The notes: generated by a model not told the origin, from the letters alone. 64,000 nucleotides of DNA from Schlegelella_A sp038231215 (GCA_038231215.1 JBBRLS010000017.1:18224-82223); one strand, 5' to 3'; positions 35,039-43,996 are shown, numbered from the stretch's first letter. Program-made: numbers and translations.

Positions 35039-35836
35039 TCAGTGGCGTGAGAGGAAGTCGACCACCGCGTCGTTGACGATGTCCGGATGGGTGACGGGCC
35101 CCATGTGCCCGAGGCCGCCAAGCTCCATGGCCGTGACGCGCGGCAGCGCGCCGGTCAGCAATCGGGCGACGCCGCGCGACGAGGCCGGCGACTCCGTGCC
35201 GACCAGATACAGCACGGGAATGTCGAGCGCGCGGAACGCCTGCAAGGGCGTCTCCTGTGCGAACAGGGACCGCGCCCAGTGGCCGACGTTGGCCATCGAA
35301 CCGGCGACCGATGCCCGGCGTGCCTCAGGCATGCGACGCCAGGTTCCGGCGCCCATCCAGTAGTCGATGAATCGCTCGCCGGCGGCGACCGGATCGCCGG
35401 CTTCGATGGCGGCGGCGGCGGCCGCGGCCGCGTCGCGGATGCCGTTCGCCGCCGCTTGCCCGGGCGCCTCTTGCTCGAGCAGCGAGAACAGCGTCGGCTC
35501 GTAGACGACGAGGGCGCGAACGCGATCGGGGCGCGCCACCGCGGCGACCAGCGCCACCGCCGCGCCGTAGGAATGGCCGACCAGGAAGAAGGGAGTGCCC
35601 GCCGCCGCGAACACCGGCTCGAGCAGCGCCACTTCGTCGCTCAAGCCGATAGCGCGGTCGGCAGGCCAGGACGGGCTCTTGCCGGCGCCGAGCGAGTCAG
35701 GCGCGAAGACGTGATGGCTGCCGGCCAGGCGATCCATCAGGGCGCGCCACTGCGACGAGGTGCTGGCGTTCGAATGGATGCAGATCACGCCCGGGCCGGC
35801 GCCGGCTTCACGAACGTAGGGCTGAAGGTCTTGCAT
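35039..35836 (-). CDS. Alpha/beta hydrolase
   Basis: A 265-residue alpha/beta hydrolase-fold protein. An oxyanion-region CIHSNASTSSQWR (19-31) replaces the usual HG pair, the nucleophile is S89 in VGHSYGAAVAL, and the catalytic His is H244 in GGLGHMG. The acid is probably in VGTESPASS. There is no signal peptide. Relatives include esterases, C-C hydrolases and dehalogenases; the substrate is unknown. The ATG at 35836 (MQDLQPYVREAG) is the first Met before homology begins. It lies 53 bases downstream of the PanE-like gene on the same strand. Confidence 0.82.
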   Translation of the reverse strand: MQDLQPYVREAGAGPGVICIHSNASTSSQWRALMDRLAGSHHVFAPDSLGAGKSPSWPADRAIGLSDEVALLEPVFAAAGTPFFLVGHSYGAAVALVAAVARPDRVRALVVYEPTLFSLLEQEAPGQAAANGIRDAAAAAAAAIEAGDPVAAGERFIDYWMGAGTWRRMPEARRASVAGSMANVGHWARSLFAQETPLQAFRALDIPVLYLVGTESPASSRGVARLLTGALPRVTAMELGGLGHMGPVTHPDIVNDAVVDFLSRH

Positions 35837-35889
35837 CGCAACCCGATTTTCGCTCGCGCCGAGGCCGGTGCCGCCAACCGGCCGCGTGA

Positions 35890-36816
35890 CTACTTCGCCG
35901 CGGCGCGCCGCGCTTCGTACGCCTTCAGGTGCACGTAGGCGATGCGCAGCGCCGAGAGCGTTGTCGCGTCGTTCGGCGCACGCGCGAGCAGGTCGCCGAG
36001 CACGTGGTCGGCCTCGACGGCGCCGCCCCGTTCCATATCCTTCAGCATCGACGCGCTCATCGGCGAGCCCGCCGCCGTGACCGCCGAGCGGATCCGGTCG
36101 ATGCTCGGCTGGCGCGGCGCAAAGCCGTTGGCGGCGGCGATCGCGCAGCACTCGTCGACGATGCGCAGGTTGATGTCGGCGCCGCCGGCCGTGACGATGT
36201 CGCCGATGCTGGCCCGCATCAGGCAGGTCGCGCCCGCCGCCGAGGCGATGAAGACCCACTTCTCCCACATCTCCTGGAGGATCAGCGGCGTCGCGCGCGA
36301 GTCGAACTTCGCGGTCGAGAAGTCGGCCGCGATCTGCTCGACCCGCTTTGACGACGTACCGTCGAGCTCGCCGAAGACGAGGCCGTGCAGGTCGTTGAGA
36401 TGCTGGATGACGCCCTCTGCATCGAGCGTCGCCGAGATCATGCACAGGCCGCCGAGCACGCGTGCCGAGCCGAAGCGGCTCTGCAGATCGTCGAGGTGGC
36501 GCATGCCGTTCAGCAAGGGCAGGATCGCCGTGTCGGGCCCGAGCGCCGGTGCGAAGGAATCCATCGTCCCGGCCAGGTCGTAGGCCTTGCAGCCGACGAC
36601 GACGACGTCGAATGGAGCGGCGATGTCGTCGGCCAGCAAGTAAGGCGGCGCCGCAATCGCCAGGTCGCCGAAGCGGCTCTTCACGACGAGCCCGGTGCTC
36701 GCCAGCGCACGCGCCCGCCCGGGCCTGAGCAGAAAGGTCACGTCTCGTCCGGCCTCGAGCAGCCGGCCTCCGAAATACCCGCCCAGGGCGCCCGCTCCCA
36801 CCACCAGATACCGCAT
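35890..36816 (-). CDS. 2-dehydropantoate 2-reductase family protein (PanE/ApbA)
   Basis: A 308-residue ketopantoate-reductase-type dehydrogenase. The NADP-binding loop GAGALGGYFGG opens the protein, LLNGMRHLDDL gives the family NG-x-x-x motif region, and EMWEKWVFIASAAGATCLMR carries the conserved catalytic-Lys segment (EKW). PanE reduces ketopantoate in pantothenate and CoA synthesis; many paralogues of this family in Burkholderiales act on other 2-keto acids, and the catabolic-looking neighbourhood leaves this open. The ATG at 36816 places the Rossmann loop directly at the N-terminus. Divergent from the LIV operon. Confidence 0.8.
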   Translation of the reverse strand: MRYLVVGAGALGGYFGGRLLEAGRDVTFLLRPGRARALASTGLVVKSRFGDLAIAAPPYLLADDIAAPFDVVVVGCKAYDLAGTMDSFAPALGPDTAILPLLNGMRHLDDLQSRFGSARVLGGLCMISATLDAEGVIQHLNDLHGLVFGELDGTSSKRVEQIAADFSTAKFDSRATPLILQEMWEKWVFIASAAGATCLMRASIGDIVTAGGADINLRIVDECCAIAAANGFAPRQPSIDRIRSAVTAAGSPMSASMLKDMERGGAVEADHVLGDLLARAPNDATTLSALRIAYVHLKAYEARRAAAK

Positions 36817-36894
36817 GCAAACCCCGACGCTTCGTGTCTCCGCACTGTACGTCGATGACCGAGAATCCTCCGCCACCGGGCCTTCGCCACTCCC

Positions 36895-37755
36895 ATGCTG
36901 ACCCTGCTCTTCGACGGCGTCGCCTACGGCATGCTGCTGTTCGTGCTCGCGGTCGGGCTCGCCGTGACGCTCGGGCTGATGAACTTCATCAACCTAGCGC
37001 ACGGCGCTTTCGCGATGGCCGGCGGCTACATCACGGTGCTGCTCACGAACCGGGCGGGCGTGCCGTTCCTGCTCTGCCTGCCGATTGCCTTCGTCGGCAC
37101 GGCGCTGCTCGGCGCGTTGCTCGAGCGCACGCTCTACCGGCCGATGTACGCGCGGCCGCATCTCGACCAGGTGCTGTTCTCGATCGGCCTCGTCTTCATG
37201 GCCGTCACCGCCGTCGACTACTTCGTCGGCTCGATGCAGCAGAACATCACCTTGCCGGCGTGGCTGCAGGGCAGGCTGCCGATCGAGGCGGTGGGCATCG
37301 GCAAATACCGGCTCTTCATCGTCGTGCTGTGCGCGCTGCTCACGCTGGCGCTGCAGTGGGTACTGTCGCGCACGCGCTTCGGCAGCCGGCTGCGCGCCTC
37401 GGTCGACGATCCGCGCGTCGCCGGCGGGCTCGGCCTCGACGTCAACCGCATCTTCATGCTCACCTTCGCGGTCGGCTCCGGCCTGGCTGGGCTGGGTGGC
37501 GCGCTCGGCGCGGAGGTGCTCGGCCTCGACCCGACCTTTCCGCTCAAGTTCATGATCTATTTCCTGATCGTCGTCTCGGTCGGCGGCACGACGACGATCA
37601 CCGGCCCGCTGCTCGCCGCGCTGCTGCTCGGCATCGCCGACGTGGCCGGCAAGTACTACGTGCCCAAGCTCGGCGCCTTCATCGTCTACAGCCTGATGAT
37701 CGCGATCCTGCTCTGGCGCCCGCAGGGCCTGTTCGCGAAGGCGGGCGGACGATGA
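36895..37755 (+). CDS. LIV-type ABC transporter permease, LivH class
   Basis: A 286-residue inner-membrane permease with about eight helices. GLMNFINLAHGAFAMAGGYI (25-45) is the signature of LivH-type subunits, and SVGGTTTITGPLLAALLLG corresponds to the second conserved cytoplasmic loop. It forms the channel with the LivM-type protein whose ATG overlaps its stop. First gene of a four-gene LIV operon (36895-40232) transporting a branched-chain amino acid, aromatic acid or similar compound. No binding-protein gene is in the operon. Confidence 0.88.
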   Translation: MLTLLFDGVAYGMLLFVLAVGLAVTLGLMNFINLAHGAFAMAGGYITVLLTNRAGVPFLLCLPIAFVGTALLGALLERTLYRPMYARPHLDQVLFSIGLVFMAVTAVDYFVGSMQQNITLPAWLQGRLPIEAVGIGKYRLFIVVLCALLTLALQWVLSRTRFGSRLRASVDDPRVAGGLGLDVNRIFMLTFAVGSGLAGLGGALGAEVLGLDPTFPLKFMIYFLIVVSVGGTTTITGPLLAALLLGIADVAGKYYVPKLGAFIVYSLMIAILLWRPQGLFAKAGGR

Positions 37756-38744
37756 CCAAGGCGCCCGTCGAGCTCTCGCCGTCGGCGCGCTCGCTGCGCG
37801 GCTACGCGCGCTGGCGCTGGTGGGAGATCGCGCTGTTCGCGGCGTTGCCACTGTCGTGGTGGCTCTTCAAGGACCATTCGCTGCTGCTCAACGAGATCGC
37901 CATCGTCGCGCTGTTCGCGGTCTCGCTCGATCTCATCCTCGGCTACGCCGGCATCGTCTCGCTCGGCCACGCCGCCTTCTTCGGGTTCGGCTCTTACGTC
38001 GCGGCGCTGTTCGCCAAGAGCGTGATGGCCGACCCGCTGGTCGGACTCGTCGTCGCCGTCGCGGCGAGCGCGCTGCTCGGCCTGGTGACGAGTGTGCTTA
38101 TCTTGCGCGGCACCGACCTGACGCGGCTCATGGTGACACTCGGCGTCGCCTCGATCCTCTACGAACTCGCCAACAAGCTCGACTGGCTGACCGGCGGCGC
38201 CGACGGGTTGCAAGGCGTCGTCATGGGACCTCTCGTGACGCCCTTCGGACGCTTCGACTTCGATCTCTCGGGCCGTGTCGCCTACGCGTACTCGCTGATC
38301 GTGCTCGCCGCCTCGTTGTTGATCGCCCGCCGCATCGTTCATTCGCCCTTCGGCGTCTCGCTGCAGGCGCTGCGCGACAACCGGCTGCGCGCCGAGAGCA
38401 TCGGCTTGTCGGTGCGGCTGCGCCTGGTCGCCGTCTACACGATCGCCGCGGCGATCGCCGGCGCTGCCGGCGCGCTGCTCGCACAGACCAGCGGCTTCGC
38501 CTCGCTCGACGTCTTCGACTTTCATCGCAGCGCCGAGGTGCTGCTCGTGCTCGTCATCGGCGGCACCGGCTATCTCTACGGCGGCGTATTCGGCGCCATC
38601 GTCTTCAAGCTGTTGCACGACGCGCTCTCGGCGTGGACGCCGCAGTACTGGAACTTCTGGCTCGGCCTCTTCCTGGTCGTGCTCGTGCTCGTCGGGCGCG
38701 ACCGCTTCGTGCGGCCGTGGACCTGGTTCGGGAAGCGGCGATGA
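37752..38744 (+). CDS. LIV-type ABC transporter permease, LivM class
   Basis: A 330-residue permease. The LivM signature LGYAGIVSLGHAAFFGFGSY is at about 63-82, and ALRDNRLRAESIGLSVRLRL with GGTGYLYGGVFGAIVF represents the ATPase-contact loop region. The ATG overlaps the LivH stop (ATGA) and its own stop overlaps the next ATG, so the operon is tightly coupled. It works with the LivH-class protein as the membrane pore. Confidence 0.88.
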   Translation: MTKAPVELSPSARSLRGYARWRWWEIALFAALPLSWWLFKDHSLLLNEIAIVALFAVSLDLILGYAGIVSLGHAAFFGFGSYVAALFAKSVMADPLVGLVVAVAASALLGLVTSVLILRGTDLTRLMVTLGVASILYELANKLDWLTGGADGLQGVVMGPLVTPFGRFDFDLSGRVAYAYSLIVLAASLLIARRIVHSPFGVSLQALRDNRLRAESIGLSVRLRLVAVYTIAAAIAGAAGALLAQTSGFASLDVFDFHRSAEVLLVLVIGGTGYLYGGVFGAIVFKLLHDALSAWTPQYWNFWLGLFLVVLVLVGRDRFVRPWTWFGKRR

Positions 38745-39532
38745 GCAGGGGCGCGACGGCATCGGTGGTGCTCGAGACGCGCGCGCTGGTCAAGCGCTTC
38801 GGCGGCCTGGCCGCGACCAACGACGTCTCGCTCAGCGTCGAGCGCGGCGCGCGCCATGCCTTGATCGGACCGAACGGCGCCGGCAAGACGACGCTCATCA
38901 ACCTCCTCACCGGTGTGCTCGAGCCGACTTCCGGTTCGATCTGGCTCGACGGCCAGGACATCACGCGCCTCTCGGTGCACGCGCGGGTGCATCGCGGCAT
39001 GGTGCGCACCTTCCAGATCACGCAGCTCTTCAACGGCCTGACGCCGCTGTCGTCGCTGGCCCTGGCCGTCACGGCGCAGCGCGGCGCCAGCGCCGGCGCC
39101 TGGCGCGCGCTCGGCCGCGATCCGGCGATCGCCGTCGAATGCGAGAGCCTGCTCGCGCGCTTCAACCTCGGCGACGTCAAGGACCAGACGGTCGCCTCGC
39201 TCGCCTACGGCAAGCGGCGGCTGCTCGAGATCGCCACCGCGCTGGCCTGCCGGCCACGCGTGCTGCTGCTCGACGAGCCTGTGGCGGGCGTTCCGGAAGG
39301 CGACCGCCAGGAGATCTTCGAGACCATCAACGCCCTGCCGGCCGACGTGTCGGTGCTGCTCATCGAGCACGACATGGACCTCGTCTTCAACTTCGCGAAG
39401 ACCGTCACCGTGCTCGTCAACGGCGCCGTGTTCGCCGAGGGCGACGTCGCGTCGATCGCCAAGGATCCGCGCGTCAAGGCGGTCTACCTCGGCGAGGATG
39501 AAGCCGAGGCCGGAGGGCACGCGCATGGCTGA
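38741..39532 (+). CDS. LIV-type ABC transporter ATPase, LivG class
   Basis: A 263-residue ATPase. Walker A is GPNGAGKTTL (about 43-52), the signature region is ASLAYGKRRLLEIA and Walker B is LLLDEPVAGV. As in other LivG proteins, the signature motif is YGKRR in place of SGGQQ. MVRTFQITQLFNGLTPL is the typical Q-loop. The ATG overlaps the LivM stop. It powers transport together with the LivF-class ATPase. Confidence 0.88.
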   Translation: MSRGATASVVLETRALVKRFGGLAATNDVSLSVERGARHALIGPNGAGKTTLINLLTGVLEPTSGSIWLDGQDITRLSVHARVHRGMVRTFQITQLFNGLTPLSSLALAVTAQRGASAGAWRALGRDPAIAVECESLLARFNLGDVKDQTVASLAYGKRRLLEIATALACRPRVLLLDEPVAGVPEGDRQEIFETINALPADVSVLLIEHDMDLVFNFAKTVTVLVNGAVFAEGDVASIAKDPRVKAVYLGEDEAEAGGHAHG

Positions 39533-40232
39533 GCTCTTGCGTGTCGAAGGCCTGCGCGCCGGCTACGGACTGGCGGTGGTCGTGCAGGGCGTGGATTTCA
39601 CACTGGCCGAAGGGCAGTCGCTGGCGCTGCTGGGTAGAAACGGCACGGGCAAGACGACGCTGCTCAACACGCTGGTCGGCGTGACGCGACGGCATGACGG
39701 CCGCATCGTCCTCGGCGGTCGCGACATCACGGCGCTGCCGCCGCATGCGCGCGCCGCCGCCGGCATCGGCTGGGTGCCGCAAGAGCGCAACATCTTTCGC
39801 TCGCTCACCGTCGCCGAGAACCTCACCGCGGTGATGCGGCCGGGGCCGTGGACGCCGGAGCGCGTCTACGCGATGTTCCCGCGCCTCGAGGAGCGCAAGG
39901 CCAACATGGGCAGCCAGCTCTCGGGCGGCGAGCAGCAGATGCTCGCGGTGGCGCGCGCGCTGGTCCTCAACCCGCGCCTGCTGCTGCTCGACGAGCCGCT
40001 CGAAGGCCTGGCGCCGATCATCGTCCACGAATTGCTGCGCTCGATCGCACGCGTCGTTCGCGACGAGGGTGTCTCGGCGATCATCGTCGAGCAGAACCCG
40101 CGCCTCATCCTGCCGATCACGGCGCGCGCCGTCGTCCTCGATCGCGGCGCCATCGTCCACGAGGGCGACAGCGCCGAGCTGCTCGCCGACCGCGAGCGGC
40201 TCGACCGCTGGCTCGCCGTGACCCGCGCCTGA
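39525..40232 (+). CDS. LIV-type ABC transporter ATPase, LivF class
   Basis: A 235-residue ATPase. Walker A GRNGTGKTTL, the Q-loop WVPQERNIFRSLTV, the signature LSGGEQQMLAVARAL and Walker B LLLDEPLEGLAP are all intact. The ATG at 39525 has GGAGG 9 bases upstream and overlaps the end of the LivG gene by 8 bases; a longer frame upstream is not needed. It is the last gene of the operon. Confidence 0.88.
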   Translation: MAELLRVEGLRAGYGLAVVVQGVDFTLAEGQSLALLGRNGTGKTTLLNTLVGVTRRHDGRIVLGGRDITALPPHARAAAGIGWVPQERNIFRSLTVAENLTAVMRPGPWTPERVYAMFPRLEERKANMGSQLSGGEQQMLAVARALVLNPRLLLLDEPLEGLAPIIVHELLRSIARVVRDEGVSAIIVEQNPRLILPITARAVVLDRGAIVHEGDSAELLADRERLDRWLAVTRA

Positions 40233-40352
40233 GCGCCGCCCAGCGAGCGCATCGCGGCCGGCCCCCGTTGCAGCGCCGCGACGCCAAAAGAAAGCGCTTG
40301 TTTCGGCGGCCTCTTCGCACGACCGGGCAGGATCGCGAGGTGCTGAAATGCA

Positions 40353-40391
40353 GAAAACGGGTCCGACCTCGAGGGAGGATCCGACCCCCCC
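40353..40391. repeat. Short GGTCCGACC-type repeat in the parA leader
   Basis: AAAACGGGTCCGACC (40354-40368) is followed 12 bases later by TCCGACCCCCC, giving two copies of TCCGACC ahead of the parA ATG. Similar AAAACGGGTC-GACC intergenic sequences are recalled from other Burkholderiales genomes, but no mobile element is present here. The GGGAGG between the copies may serve as a distant ribosome-binding site. Confidence 0.4.
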
Positions 40392-40394
40392 ACC

Positions 40395-41207
40395 ATGCCG
40401 GTCATCGCCATCGTCAATCGCAAGGGAGGGAGCGGCAAAAGCACGCTCGCCACCCACCTCGCCGCGCGCTACGCCAGCGGCGGCGTGCCGGTCATGCTCG
40501 GCGACGTCGACCGCCAGCAGTCGACGCAGTCGTGGCTGCGCGCGCGCGCCGCGCAGGACCTGCCGGCGAGCGCACCGATCGTCGGCTGGGCGGTCGACCC
40601 GCGCCGGGTGATGCGGCCGCCGGCCGGCGTCAGCCACGTCGTCCTCGACACGCCCGGCGGCATCCACGGCTTCGACCTGGCGCGCGTCGTCGCCTTTGCC
40701 GACATCATCCTGATGCCGGTCTGCCACTCGGCGTTCGACCGCGAGTCGGCGGCCGCTTGCCATGCCGAGCTGATGGCGCTGCCGCGCGTCGCCAGCGGCC
40801 GCTGCAAGGTGGCGGCGATCGGCATGCGCATCGACGCCCGCACCAAGGCCGCCGAGTCGTTGCGCGCGTGGGCCGAGGGCCTGAAGCTGCCCTTCGTCGG
40901 GGTGCTGCGCGAGGCCCAGAGCTATGTGCGCGGCATCGAGCGCGGCCTGACCCTGTTCGATATGCCGGCGTCGCAGACCGCCGCCGACGCTGCCGAATGG
41001 AAGGCCATCGGCGCCTGGCTCGAGGCGGCGCTGCGGGCCGTGCCGAGGCCGACCGTGCGCGGCAATCCCCTCGTCTTGCGAAGCGCGGTGCCGGCCGCGG
41101 TGCCGCGCGAGGATCGGCCGAAATTGGCCGTGCCCACGGCGACGCCGCGCTTCAGCGGCTTGTTCGCCTGGCTCGCCGTCCCCCGCTTCCTGCACCGTCA
41201 CTCCTGA
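40395..41207 (+). CDS. ParA-family ATPase (solitary)
   Basis: A 270-residue protein of the ParA/MinD class. The deviant Walker A is K10-GGSGKST (10-17), with a Walker B-like VVLDTPGG segment and the LMPVCHSAFDRESA region. The N-terminal two-thirds match short ParA proteins encoded alone on chromosomes or on mobile DNA; the last 50 residues are Pro/Arg-rich and variable. ParA proteins position DNA or protein cargo by ATP-dependent dimerisation. No ParB gene or centromere-like repeats are adjacent, so its cargo is unknown. It begins 162 bases after the LIV operon. Confidence 0.82.
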   Translation: MPVIAIVNRKGGSGKSTLATHLAARYASGGVPVMLGDVDRQQSTQSWLRARAAQDLPASAPIVGWAVDPRRVMRPPAGVSHVVLDTPGGIHGFDLARVVAFADIILMPVCHSAFDRESAAACHAELMALPRVASGRCKVAAIGMRIDARTKAAESLRAWAEGLKLPFVGVLREAQSYVRGIERGLTLFDMPASQTAADAAEWKAIGAWLEAALRAVPRPTVRGNPLVLRSAVPAAVPREDRPKLAVPTATPRFSGLFAWLAVPRFLHRHS

Positions 41208-41243
41208 GGGCAGCGCCGCGCCGGCGCCCGGCCGGATCGCCCG

Positions 41244-41687
41244 TCAGGAGCGGATGTAGGCCCAGCCCTGCTGTTGCTTCCTCATTACCTCGACCACGCC
41301 CGAGGACACGTAGCCGATGTCGGGCGCCATGTCGGCGGGCGTGAACTTCATCCCCTTCATCGTGTTCTGGCAGGCGTTGACCTGGACGCCTTTCCTGATC
41401 GCGTCGGCGAGCCGCTGCTTGACCGACGAGTCGGCCGTCAGCATCAGCAGGCCCGGGCCGTAGGCAACGAGCTCGATCTCGACGCCTTCGGCGCCGACGT
41501 CCTCGCGCAGCGCGTTCATGTTGTTGAGGATCAGGTTCCAACGCGCCGGGTCGTTCTCGGTGACCTGGAACAGGGCGCGGTTCCTGACCGGCGTCGACGT
41601 CTGCGCGTGGGTCAGCACCGGCCAGGCGGCGGCGACGAGCGCGGCACCGCCGGCGAGGAAGAACGAGCGTCGGGCGATCTGGGTCAT
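41244..41687 (-). CDS. Exported DsrE-family protein
   Basis: A 147-residue protein with a twin-Arg-like signal (IARRSFFLAGGAALVAAAWP) cut after about THAQ. The mature part resembles DsrE/DsrF-like folds: ALFQVTENDPARWNLILNNM, VEIELVAYGPGLLML and VNACQNTMKG, in which the Cys is at the position of the reactive Cys of the family. DsrE-type proteins handle sulfur or serve unknown roles in the periplasm. AGGAG lies 7 bases before the ATG. It is downstream of pobA on the same strand, separated by 41 bases. Confidence 0.75.
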   Translation of the reverse strand: MTQIARRSFFLAGGAALVAAAWPVLTHAQTSTPVRNRALFQVTENDPARWNLILNNMNALREDVGAEGVEIELVAYGPGLLMLTADSSVKQRLADAIRKGVQVNACQNTMKGMKFTPADMAPDIGYVSSGVVEVMRKQQQGWAYIRS

Positions 41688-41728
41688 TGGAGTTGCTCCT
41701 GGGTGGGTCGGGCAGAAACGGTCGCCGC

Positions 41729-42910
41729 TCAGAGCGGCAGGCCAACGTAATTCTCGGCCAATGCCGTCGATGCGGCCGTCGAGTGGACGAGGTAGTCGAG
41801 CTCGGCGGCCTGCATTTTCTGGCCGAACGCGCCGGTCTCGGGAAACTTGTGCATCAGCGAGGTGAACCACCACGAGAAACGCTCGGCGCGCCAGACGCGG
41901 CGCAGGCAGCGCCCGGAATACGCGTCGATGCCGGCGCTGCTCTTGTCGCCGTAGTGCTCGGCCAGGGCACGCGCCAGCAGGCCGACGTCGCCGGCCGCGA
42001 GGTTCAGGCCCTTGGCGCCGGTCGGCGGCACGATGTGCGCCGAATCGCCGGCAAGAAAGAGACGGCCGAAGCGCATCGGCTCGGCGACGAAGCTGCGCAG
42101 CGGCGCGATGCTCTTCTCGATCGAGGCGCCGGTGACCAGCGCCTCGGCCGCCGCCGGGTCGAGGCGCAGGCGCAGCTCGTCCCAGAACGCGTCGTCGCTC
42201 CAGCGCTCGGCCTTGTCGTCGGACGAGCACTGGACGTAGTAGCGGCTGCGCGTCGCCGAGCGCATGCTGCACAGGGCGAAGCCACGCTCGTGGTGGGAGT
42301 AGATGAGCTCGTGCGACACCGGTGGTGTTTGCGACAGCACGCCGAGCCAGCCGAAGGGATAGACGCGCTCGAAGGTTCGCAACGACTCCGGCGGAACGCT
42401 CTGCCGGCTGACGCCGTGGTAGCCGTCGCAGCCGGCGATGAAGTCGCACCGCAGCTCGTGCGTGGCGCCGTCCTTCGTATAGCGAACGCTCGGCCGATCG
42501 CCGTCGAAGTCGTGCAGGCTTACGCCTTCTGCTTCGTAGACCGTGGCCAGGCCTTCAGCGGCGCGAAGGTCCATCAGGTCGCGCGTCACTTCGGTCTGGC
42601 CGTAGACCATGACCTGCTTGCCGCCGGTCAGGCCGCGCAGGTCGATGCGATGGCGGGCGCCGCCGAAGCAAAGCTCGATGCCCTGGTGCGGCAGGCCTTC
42701 GGCATGCATGCGGGTGCCGGCACCGGCGGTGTCGAGCAGGTCGACGGTGACCTGCTCGAGCACGCCGGCGCGGATCCGGCCGAGCACGTAGCCAGGGTCG
42801 CGCTGCTCGACGATCACCGACTCGACGCCGGCCTTGGCGAGCAGGGCGCCGAGCAGCAGCCCGGCGGGACCGGCACCGACGATCGCGACCTGCGTCGAGC
42901 GCGTCGTCAC
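41729..42910 (-). CDS. pobA: 4-hydroxybenzoate 3-monooxygenase
   Basis: A 393-residue FAD-dependent aromatic hydroxylase, the same length as Pseudomonas PobA. It converts 4-hydroxybenzoate to protocatechuate with NADPH and oxygen. Seen are the FAD-binding VGAGPAGLLLG, the GRIRAGVLEQVTVDLLDTAG segment typical of PobA, the DG motif CDGYHGVSR and the second FAD motif AGDSAHIVPPTGAKGLNLA. A GTG start at 42910 overlaps the stop of the upstream epimerase gene (GTGA). Genes for protocatechuate cleavage and a PobR-type regulator are not in the window. Confidence 0.88.
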   Translation of the reverse strand: MTTRSTQVAIVGAGPAGLLLGALLAKAGVESVIVEQRDPGYVLGRIRAGVLEQVTVDLLDTAGAGTRMHAEGLPHQGIELCFGGARHRIDLRGLTGGKQVMVYGQTEVTRDLMDLRAAEGLATVYEAEGVSLHDFDGDRPSVRYTKDGATHELRCDFIAGCDGYHGVSRQSVPPESLRTFERVYPFGWLGVLSQTPPVSHELIYSHHERGFALCSMRSATRSRYYVQCSSDDKAERWSDDAFWDELRLRLDPAAAEALVTGASIEKSIAPLRSFVAEPMRFGRLFLAGDSAHIVPPTGAKGLNLAAGDVGLLARALAEHYGDKSSAGIDAYSGRCLRRVWRAERFSWWFTSLMHKFPETGAFGQKMQAAELDYLVHSTAASTALAENYVGLPL

Positions 42911-43941
42911 GGCGCCGCGTCGGCTTCGGGCCGGGCGTGCCAGAGGGCGAGCAGCTCGGCCTCGCGCGCCCGCGTCAGCTTGCCGCGGCGGCGCGCGTCG
43001 TCTGCGGCCGGAACGCCTTCGTCCATCACCGCGGCCACCGTTTGCTCGAGCGGCCGCGTCGTCAGGCGCGTCCGCTCGGCACGCTGGATTTCGACGCGCG
43101 AATGGGCGTGGTTCTCGGGGTCTTCCGAAGGCAGCCAGAGCGGCAGCTCGCTCCACGGTTCGACCTTCTCGTCGAGGAGAAAGCTTTCGGCGACCGGCGT
43201 CGCCGTCAACTCGGGCGCACCGCGCTCAGCCGCCTCGTCCTGGCAGGCGGCGACGAGGTCGGCCCAAGTGCATGCCGGCCCGTTCGCAGGCCCCGTGGCG
43301 TTGAACGCGCCGCGCTCGCCGCGCTCGAGCAGGCGGACGATCCAGGCGCCGAGGTCGCGCACGTCGATGAACTGCAGCGGCTCGTCGTCGCCGAGGTCGG
43401 GCACCAGCATCTCGCCGCCCTCGAGGGCGCGCCACGGCCAGTGACTGAAGCGGCCGCTGCGGTCGCCGGGGCCGACGATGAGGCCGGGGCGGACGATCAG
43501 GCCGCGCTCGCCGAAGACGCTCCAGACCTCGGCCTCGCAGGCTGCCTTTTGCGGTCCATAGTGGGCGAGGTCGCGGTCGGCGGAATCGACGGTCTGGAAG
43601 TCGGCGAGCCGGTCGGTCTCGCGCACGGGCGCGTGCGCAAACGACTTGTAGGCCGAGATGCTCGATACGAAGCAGTAGCTCGCGCAGTCGCGCAGCGCTT
43701 CCGTGCTCTTTTTCACGTCGGCCGGGGTGTAGCCGCAGGTGTCGACGACGGCGTCGAAGGTCCGTCCTTTGAGCAGGCCGAGATCGGCGCTCCGGTCGCC
43801 GACGATTGCCTCGACGCCCGACGGCCAGTCGCTGCAGGCAAGGCCGCGATTGAACACCGTCAGTTCGTGGCCGCGGTCGAGCGCCGAGCGGAGCACGACG
43901 GTGCCCAGGAAAACGCCGCCGCCGAGGATGAGGATCTTCAT
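42907..43941 (-). CDS. NAD-dependent epimerase/dehydratase family protein (atypical SDR)
   Basis: A 344-residue extended/atypical short-chain dehydrogenase. The nucleotide-binding loop is ILGGGVFLGT (5-14), followed by VDTCGYTPADV and SSISAYKSF. The usual Y-x3-K is reduced to HYGPQKAACE, in which Tyr and Lys are kept as Y-G-P-Q-K. Residues 180-230 include LQFIDVRDLGAWIVRLLE, typical of sugar-nucleotide epimerase-like proteins. The reaction is unknown. It is coupled to pobA by a 4-base overlap, an unusual pairing. Confidence 0.78.
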   Translation of the reverse strand: MKILILGGGVFLGTVVLRSALDRGHELTVFNRGLACSDWPSGVEAIVGDRSADLGLLKGRTFDAVVDTCGYTPADVKKSTEALRDCASYCFVSSISAYKSFAHAPVRETDRLADFQTVDSADRDLAHYGPQKAACEAEVWSVFGERGLIVRPGLIVGPGDRSGRFSHWPWRALEGGEMLVPDLGDDEPLQFIDVRDLGAWIVRLLERGERGAFNATGPANGPACTWADLVAACQDEAAERGAPELTATPVAESFLLDEKVEPWSELPLWLPSEDPENHAHSRVEIQRAERTRLTTRPLEQTVAAVMDEGVPAADDARRRGKLTRAREAELLALWHARPEADAAP

Positions 43942-43996
43942 GGTGAAGGGGCGACGGCTCGATGCGTCGACGATCGTGAGGCGGCCAGTTTATGTC

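Noticed and set aside
35837..36820. Apparent N-terminal extension of the alpha/beta hydrolase through the PanE-like gene
   Set aside because: It is a frame shadow of the reductase, whose own frame carries the Rossmann motif.
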